Below, piece by piece: positions 57,895 through 64,000 of a stretch of 64,000 nucleotides of DNA. The stretch's first letter is position 1. The number at the start of each line of letters is the position of its first letter. The notes below the pieces were generated by a model. The model did no database searches. It worked only from the letters and a program-made list of their open reading frames with translations, and had not been told where the DNA came from. This DNA is from Uranotaenia lowii (Eukaryota; Arthropoda; Insecta; Diptera; Culicidae), in contig NC_073693.1 in the NCBI RefSeq assembly GCF_029784155.1, positions 229,045,961 to 229,109,960 of the forward strand. Reading direction: 5' to 3'. The translations under genes were made by a program, and so were the position numbers.

Positions 57895-58321
57895 CGTGAT
57901 GGAACCGGCGAACACGAGCAATCGAGCTCTGCCGATCAACTGCTGGACCTTCTATCGAAACACCATGTATATCCCGCATGTGATCTTTCCCTCTATTGAT
58001 CTCTCTTGTTTCTCTAACCCTACCCATCGACTCGGGATTTTAGCCGAGCGAGCACATGGTCGATTGCTTCGGGTTTGCCGCAACTTACGGTCAGATGAAG
58101 AAGCAATCAGTGCCGCTCAAGGTTCCGAGCAGACCAGTTACACAGGGAGGTATTGCTCTGTTGAAATCAATACTGATGTTATGAAATCGCTTGGTACATC
58201 TTTGTACCTGAAAATGATCACATTTTCATATGTGATGAAAGAAATTAGAGAAACATGAACTATCAAAGAACGAAAGAACATAAGCCGTAAATATCATGAA
58301 AATTTCGAAAAAGATACAACG

Positions 58322-58395
58322 GCTCACCGACAGGACTTGAACCTGCAATCTCCGCTTCGGTACAACGGCGCGTTAGCCAATTCCACCACGGTGAA
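58322..58395 (-). tRNA. tRNA-like gene, anticodon ACC (copy 2)
   Basis: Same sequence as copy 1, one 501-bp unit downstream, with the same boxes, cloverleaf and T5 terminator. Confidence 0.6.
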
Positions 58396-58822
58396 CGTGA
58401 TGGAACCGGCGAACACGAGCAATCGAGCTCTGCCGATCAACTGCTGGACCTTCTATCGAAACACCATGTATATCCCGCATGTGATCTTTCCCTCTATTGA
58501 TCTCTCTTGTTTCTCTAACCCTACCCATCGACTCGGGATTTTAGCCGAGCGAGCACATGGTCGATTGCTTCGGGTTTGCCGCAACTTACGGTCAGATGAA
58601 GAAGCAATCAGTGCCGCTCAAGGTTCCGAGCAGACCAGTTACACAGGGAGGTATTGCTCTGTTGAAATCAATACTGATGTTATGAAATCGCTTGGTACAT
58701 CTTTGTACCTGAAAATGATCACATTTTCATATGTGATGAAAGAAATTAGAGAAACATGAACTATCAAAGAACGAAAGAACATAAGCCGTAAATATCATGA
58801 AAATTTCGAAAAAGATACAACG

Positions 58823-58896
58823 GCTCACCGACAGGACTTGAACCTGCAATCTCCGCTTCGGTACAACGGCGCGTTAGCCAATTCCACCACGGTGAA
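58823..58896 (-). tRNA. tRNA-like gene, anticodon ACC (copy 3)
   Basis: Same sequence as copies 1 and 2, in the third unit, which is cut short about 137 bp beyond the tRNA-like gene on the plus-strand side. Confidence 0.6.
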
Positions 58897-59304
58897 CGTG
58901 ATGGAACCGGCGAACACGAGCAATCGAGCTCTGCCGATCAACTGCTGGACCTTCTATCGAAACACCATGTATATCCCGCATGTGATCTTTCCCTCTATTG
59001 ATCTCTCTTGTTTCTCTAACCCTACCCATCGATTTCAACAGAGCAATACCTCCCTGTGTAACTGGTCTGCTCGGAACCTTGAGCGGCACTGATTGCTTCT
59101 TCATCTGACCGTAAGTTGCGGCAAACCCGAAGCAATCGACCATGTGCTCGCTCGGCTAAAATCCCGAGTCGATGGGTAGGGTTAGAGAAACAAGAGAGAT
59201 CAATAGAGGGAAAGATCACATGCGGGATATACATGGTGTTTCGATAGAAGGTCCAGCAGTTGATCGGCAGAGCTCGATTGCTCGTGTTCGCCGGTTCCAT
59301 CACG

Positions 59305-59378
59305 TTCACCGTGGTGGAATTGGCTAACGCGCCGTTGTACCGAAGCGGAGATTGCAGGTTCAAGTCCTGTCGGTGAGC
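59305..59378 (+). tRNA. tRNA-like gene, anticodon ACC (inverted copy 4)
   Basis: Same 74-nt sequence in the opposite orientation, in the inverted unit that ends at the gap. The T5 terminator is at 59388-59392. Confidence 0.6.
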
Positions 59379-59468
59379 CGTTGTATCTTTTTCGAAATTT
59401 TCATGATATTTACGGCTTATGTTCTTTCGTTCTTTGATAGTTCATGTTTCTCTAATTTCTTTCATCAC

Positions 59469-59968
59469 NNNNNNNNNNNNNNNNNNNNNNNNNNNNNNNN
59501 NNNNNNNNNNNNNNNNNNNNNNNNNNNNNNNNNNNNNNNNNNNNNNNNNNNNNNNNNNNNNNNNNNNNNNNNNNNNNNNNNNNNNNNNNNNNNNNNNNNN
59601 NNNNNNNNNNNNNNNNNNNNNNNNNNNNNNNNNNNNNNNNNNNNNNNNNNNNNNNNNNNNNNNNNNNNNNNNNNNNNNNNNNNNNNNNNNNNNNNNNNNN
59701 NNNNNNNNNNNNNNNNNNNNNNNNNNNNNNNNNNNNNNNNNNNNNNNNNNNNNNNNNNNNNNNNNNNNNNNNNNNNNNNNNNNNNNNNNNNNNNNNNNNN
59801 NNNNNNNNNNNNNNNNNNNNNNNNNNNNNNNNNNNNNNNNNNNNNNNNNNNNNNNNNNNNNNNNNNNNNNNNNNNNNNNNNNNNNNNNNNNNNNNNNNNN
59901 NNNNNNNNNNNNNNNNNNNNNNNNNNNNNNNNNNNNNNNNNNNNNNNNNNNNNNNNNNNNNNNNNNNN
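59469..59968. other. Assembly gap of 500 N
   Basis: Exactly 500 unknown bases, again a likely placeholder, adjoining the inverted tRNA-like unit. Confidence 0.98.
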
Positions 59969-60542
59969 TTTTGGTTAAGTACAATACGCTCACAGCCACA
60001 GAAAATTGTGTAATGAATTTTCTCAGATGGTTTTTAAACCTTAAAATCGGATACTTATCTTTCGATCCGAATTTATGGTGAGATACATTTCAAATAATAC
60101 GTATCGTATCGAATTCGTGAATAAATGAAAATTGCAATTATTTCAAATATTCATAAAATTGAAAGCAGCAGAGCATAACATAATTTCTAACTGATTCACA
60201 ATTTTCATCTCTGAATTTGAGATTTACACATTTTTGATTTAAGTTTTTCGTTTTTTTACCGTCAGGTTTTTCGTGTAAAATTAATATTAATGTAATTAAT
60301 GGTAAATATTTAGTGTGCGCCTATGTATGAGTACCTATCAAATTTTCTTGTTTAAGATATTAATCTGTCAGCTATCACGATTCATCGAACTAGATAAAGG
60401 GAAATTTGAAAAAAACTTGTATGAAAAACTTAAAATAGGATGTTTTATTTTGAACTACTCTAATTGCTACACCGATTTTTCATAAAGATATGTTGAGCTC
60501 TCATGTTTAGTACATTTTTCCATAAATTCATTACATTAGCGC

Positions 60543-60601
60543 GCAGACCCGAATGACCCGGGTGGTTAAAAGGTCTCTAATAAATTATAATAATAATAAT
60601 A
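60543..60601 (+). mobile_element. 59-bp 3' fragment of a LINE with (TAA)n tail
   Basis: ATTACATTAGCGC occurs at 60530-60542 and again at 60602-60614, an exact 13-bp target duplication. Between them lies GCAGACCCGAATGACCCGGG, GTGGTTAAAAGGTCTC, and a TAATAAATTATAATAATAAT tail. A (TAA)n end is typical of the I group and related LINEs. It is an extreme 5' truncation. Confidence 0.85.
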
Positions 60602-60614
60602 ATTACATTAGCGC

Positions 60615-63099
60615 ATACCATTGCATCAGATGACCATTCAAGCTAGATGTGTTGGGAGCAATGAACTAAATCTAATAAATCTGGATCAAAAAAAGACATG
60701 AAATACTATTCGTAATACTTAACTGAACTGAGATAATAAAGAAATGGGAACAGATTGGAATTATGAATTTACTATTCTGGCCAAGTTATTAGAAACTTCA
60801 AACTTATAAGACTGACTCCCCTTAATTTTTTAAATCTGGATTTTATATTATAAAAGACGAAATAATACCAACATAAATATTTACTCAAAACGAATGTTAA
60901 ATTAATTACCTAGAAATAGAAATCGATTATTAGATTTTTTTCAAAAAGTTACTTTGATTTAAAATCAACTTGTAAATCTTGCAACCCTATTGGTAAGATG
61001 CTTTTTCAGGTGTTATCATCATTCGAACCTGAATTGAAGCTTCCGTAACATTGTATTTCAATAAATTTTATGTGTTTGCATTCTGAATACGAGCTTTCAA
61101 CTGCCAATGAGCCAGAATCGATCTCCAACTACTGTTGAAATATTACCACTAACAAATCAGGATATTCCAACACAAACATTCAAAGTACAGAAATATTTTA
61201 ACGAAAAATTTGAACTTATTTTAAGACTGTAAATTGCATTCATATATAAAAAAAACAATTAAAAAATTTTAGAATGATATCTCACACTAGCGCCACTTTG
61301 TAAATGAAAATATGTGGTATCAATTGGAAGCTTCTTGAGCTTTGAGTAGTGGGGAAACACACCTTTTGACATGCAGCCTAACTTGTGTAGAAGTTCTAAC
61401 ACAAGTTGACGATGAAATTTTTCAACGTCATTTTTCGATCCTTGCTCCGAATTAAAAACTTTTGAATTTTCTAAATTGGCACAGTACCTACTTGTCATCT
61501 ATAGAATTATCTAATTAGCTAATTAAATGTATAAATAAACAAAAATAACTTATCTTGGATGGAAGGATACATTACTCCGATCAAACCACTATTTTGGCTC
61601 ATCACTGCTTTCGTTGAATGGTCCGGGAGGGCGTAGTACTAGCCCCTTTCTACGCACCTGCTTCGGAGGAAAAAAAACGCACTTGATATAATATTACGCT
61701 TATGAGTATCACATCGATTAAATATTATTTTCCACGAACACTTCACACGATCATTGCATTTTTCGGAAAAAACATTTTAAAAATATGACGGGAAATATAT
61801 AAATTCGATGAAAATTTCTGCACGAAAATAAAACGCGTGTTGACCGCTCAGCACACGCCTATTCTTTCCCTTCCGAACTGTTATATATTGCGTATTCAGA
61901 GAAAAATTGGATTCTCGCAACGGTAGTTAGACCCGAAATTTGACAACCGTAATTTGACAGCTCTGCTGATGGGTTGCATTTTCGTCAGTGTAGCCGAGAA
62001 ACACTAAAGCAAATCATCATACAATATGTAAATCGTTTTTTGGAGATGCACTAAATTATTATTTGAATGAATAAATCGACTTCTCGGCGAGTTTTGAAAA
62101 TTATTAGATATCGATAAGAGTCGGTTACTCTGAAACATCTATGACTTATTTGAAACATTCGTTGTACTGCATATTATGTGATAATGTTGAATGTTTGTGT
62201 TGATTCAATTCATTCAAATTTAGGATTTCAAGTTTAGTTTCTATTCTATATTTCTATCGCGTCAGCACTAAATTTAACTGTTGGACTTCCAACGAAGAAA
62301 AAACATGCTTGTACTAGATTTTTGGAAGTATTTGTGTTGTCAGTTCCCAAGCAATGCAAAATATTTGTTTGATTGAGTCGAATGGCGATTTGCAACAAAG
62401 CTGTTTGAAATAATTGGCTTTTACTTAATATTTAAATAATTAATCACGGTTTCAGTATTTGTTATCATAAAACAATTTTTGAATAAACATGATAAAAATA
62501 CTACGCAATCTTTAAGGTTGCATGCCAGCATCATTTTTCAGTCGTTTTTTTTGGGGATTTTCATCCTCAAGAATAATTTATCGCTCAAGATTTTTCAATC
62601 GTTATTGAAATCGTTATTTGCGGATGAAAATCACAAAAAACAGCACTTAGAGAAAGCTGGCAAATGTAATTTAACTATTTTTTGGCATTTTGACTGAAAC
62701 TAAACTCTGGAAGAAGTTTTTGTCAATTTGTTCCGAACACAAAAATTCGCAAAAGATTCAAAGTTTGAAAGAACAATTTCTTAAATTGTATGTTAATCCT
62801 TCGATTTTATGTATAAAGATGCGGAGAAAAACCATTCGAAATAAGCTCTGCATTCTTTCTTTTTTTACCTTCTGATTGAAGTTTCAAATCAAGTTTACCA
62901 AAGTTCTTCAAATAGGTAAACAATGTTCCAATCAGAACGTTACCATGTGCAGTAATCATTTTAAATGGTTTGAAATGTTGCTGAAAAATCATGATTGATT
63001 CTGAAACATGATGTTTGTCTTAGTAAAAAACGCATGAAAGTGTTCTGAAGATTTATTCCAGTTTCAAAGTTCGGTTTCCATGTTTGACGTTTGCGGTAG
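60615..63099. other. AT-rich DNA, no gene recognised
   Basis: No coding frame with known motifs. A moderately GC-rich stretch at about 61560-61680 and TTTGACAGCTCTGCTGATGG at about 61958-61977 stand out but were not identified. No RNA gene was found. Confidence 0.5.
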
Positions 63100-63488
63100 T
63101 GCTTCTTCTTCTTCACGAAGAGTTGAGAAAATCCAAAATAAGTCTGAAAGAGCAATAGTATAGACGATTAAGTACTTGCCATACGAGGTGCCCAGGAATT
63201 TCAAACTCTGTTATATACCCACAAACTCCTAACAATCAGGGATTCCCATCACAACATACGCTTCGGAAGAATGACGTCTCACCGCTCGTCCAGAAACGCA
63301 AATCACCTTCGTTTGGTCAGGGTTAGAACAGAATTTGGAAAGAAGAAACCCAGTTACTTCGCAAGTAAACTCCACAACAATCTACCAGACACCTAAAAAC
63401 AATGCTCAACGTCCTCCCGTTTCAAATCACAGCTGTTGTCGACCTACAAACAAAACATTTATCGTTTCCTCCGCTTGTATCTCCGTGC
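63100..63488 (+). pseudogene. LINE ORF2, C-terminal end (CR1/jockey-like group)
   Basis: The last part of a non-LTR RT protein: RRVEKIQNKSERAIV, then after a frame change TLLYTHKLLTIRDSHHNI, RMTSHRSSRNANHLRLVRVR, TEFGKKKPSYFASKLHNNLP, a stop, and RFKSQLLSTY to a stop near 63488. The IQNKSERAI, VRTEFGKK and KLHNNLP...FK blocks are the usual C-terminal landmarks of this group. The downstream 3' region (63489-63800) is rich in CACCACC. Everything upstream is lost, so this is a dead 3' fragment. Confidence 0.55.
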
Positions 63489-64000
63489 CACATAGCTGAA
63501 AAATTGTTATTCTTTTTATTAAAATCGCCCCTCAACCCACCCACCACAGCCGCCCACAAGCCACACCATCCAGTCGCCACCACCAATCATCAAAACACTC
63601 CATCTCCCTCCACCGCCATCACCACAACTCTATATTGAAGATCACCAGCCGGCCACCTTAAGCATCCACCCCCGAAGAGGCACAGGAAACGAAGTGTTAT
63701 TCACGTGCACATCCGGAAATCTCCAATTTGAGCAGTTGACAACAGTCTTCAGACTAATCCAACTGCTAGAAAATTGTTAATAATAAAAAAAAATGTGAAA
63801 TAGCCTATGTGTTATGTACCGGGAAAAGCGGATACACAAACTAAATACACGCAAGATTTACATACTAAAATAAAAACTTATTTGACGAAGTTAAAAGGTA
63901 CGTGCGACTCGCTTGGACAACAATAATAAAAGCACATGTGTTTGTGTTTACGTCCCGCTGGTTGGCGCGTCGATCAGCTGACAATAGGCTGCCAGCAGTG

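Larger units (their letters stand above)
57661..59468. repeat. 501-bp tandem array with terminal inverted unit
   Basis: Units start at 57661, 58162 and 58663 (period exactly 501). The two complete units look identical. The third stops at about 59033 (CTACCCATCGA) and switches to the reverse complement of the unit, which runs to the gap at 59469. Each unit carries one tRNA-like gene. The 140-codon frames repeated here are read across the tRNA and are not taken as genes. Confidence 0.95.

Noticed and set aside
57836..58258. 140-codon frame repeated in each tandem unit
   Set aside because: It reads antisense through the tRNA-like gene and is identical only because the units are identical; no protein motif.
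59352..60081. Long open frames spanning the second N gap
   Set aside because: Also made of X residues across the 500-N placeholder.

Overview
The window is eukaryotic, AT-rich and repeat-dominated. I infer an insect, most likely a mosquito or a close dipteran. The reasons are the mix of transposon families (RTE, CR1, jockey and R1 retrotransposons, Helitrons with arthropod-type ends, a DD37D mariner, a P-superfamily element) and the Pol III tRNA-like genes. I see no intact host protein gene, no operons and no bacterial features. Two runs of exactly 500 N (17530-18029 and 59469-59968) are assembly gaps.

Layout. 1-1200: anonymous AT-rich DNA. 1200-12075: an old RTE-like retrotransposon with many stops, split by a 7.25-kb LTR element (2589-9840) whose LTRs look essentially identical. 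The LTR element has no recognisable gag or pol. Its interior is minisatellite DNA plus two passenger elements: a Helitron-type element (5375-6346) and a 1.18-kb non-autonomous P-type element (7721-8899) carrying a fragment that resembles the XPC-binding domain of RAD23. 12075-14948: AT-rich with one inverted-repeat element. 14949-28713: a large inverted duplication; the left arm runs into the first gap, and the right arm holds an extra Helitron whose empty site is preserved in the left arm. The spacer has a foldback MITE, a SINE-like repeat and one possible exon.

28763-32397: a CR1-like LINE with an ORF1 remnant and a frameshifted ORF2. 33400-38340: a decayed jockey-like LINE with an RTE copy (34740-36464) inserted antisense and bounded by a 15-bp duplication. 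38463-43492: a three-deep nest in which an R1 3' fragment sits in a full-length RTE, which sits in an internally deleted mariner. 45384-56700: a second mariner relic, several MITEs, a degenerate minisatellite, a perfect 28-bp hairpin and a PHD-finger ORF1 fragment. 57661-59468: a tandem array of a 501-bp unit, each with a cloverleaf-forming tRNA-like gene, ending in an inverted copy at the second gap. 59969-64000: AT-rich, with a 59-bp retrotransposed fragment and the 3' end of another LINE.

The genes do not form a pathway. They are selfish elements that can be ordered by which one interrupts which. The most distinctive parts are the coding-free but apparently young LTR element carrying other transposons, the P-type element with a host-like fragment, and the tRNA-like gene array.
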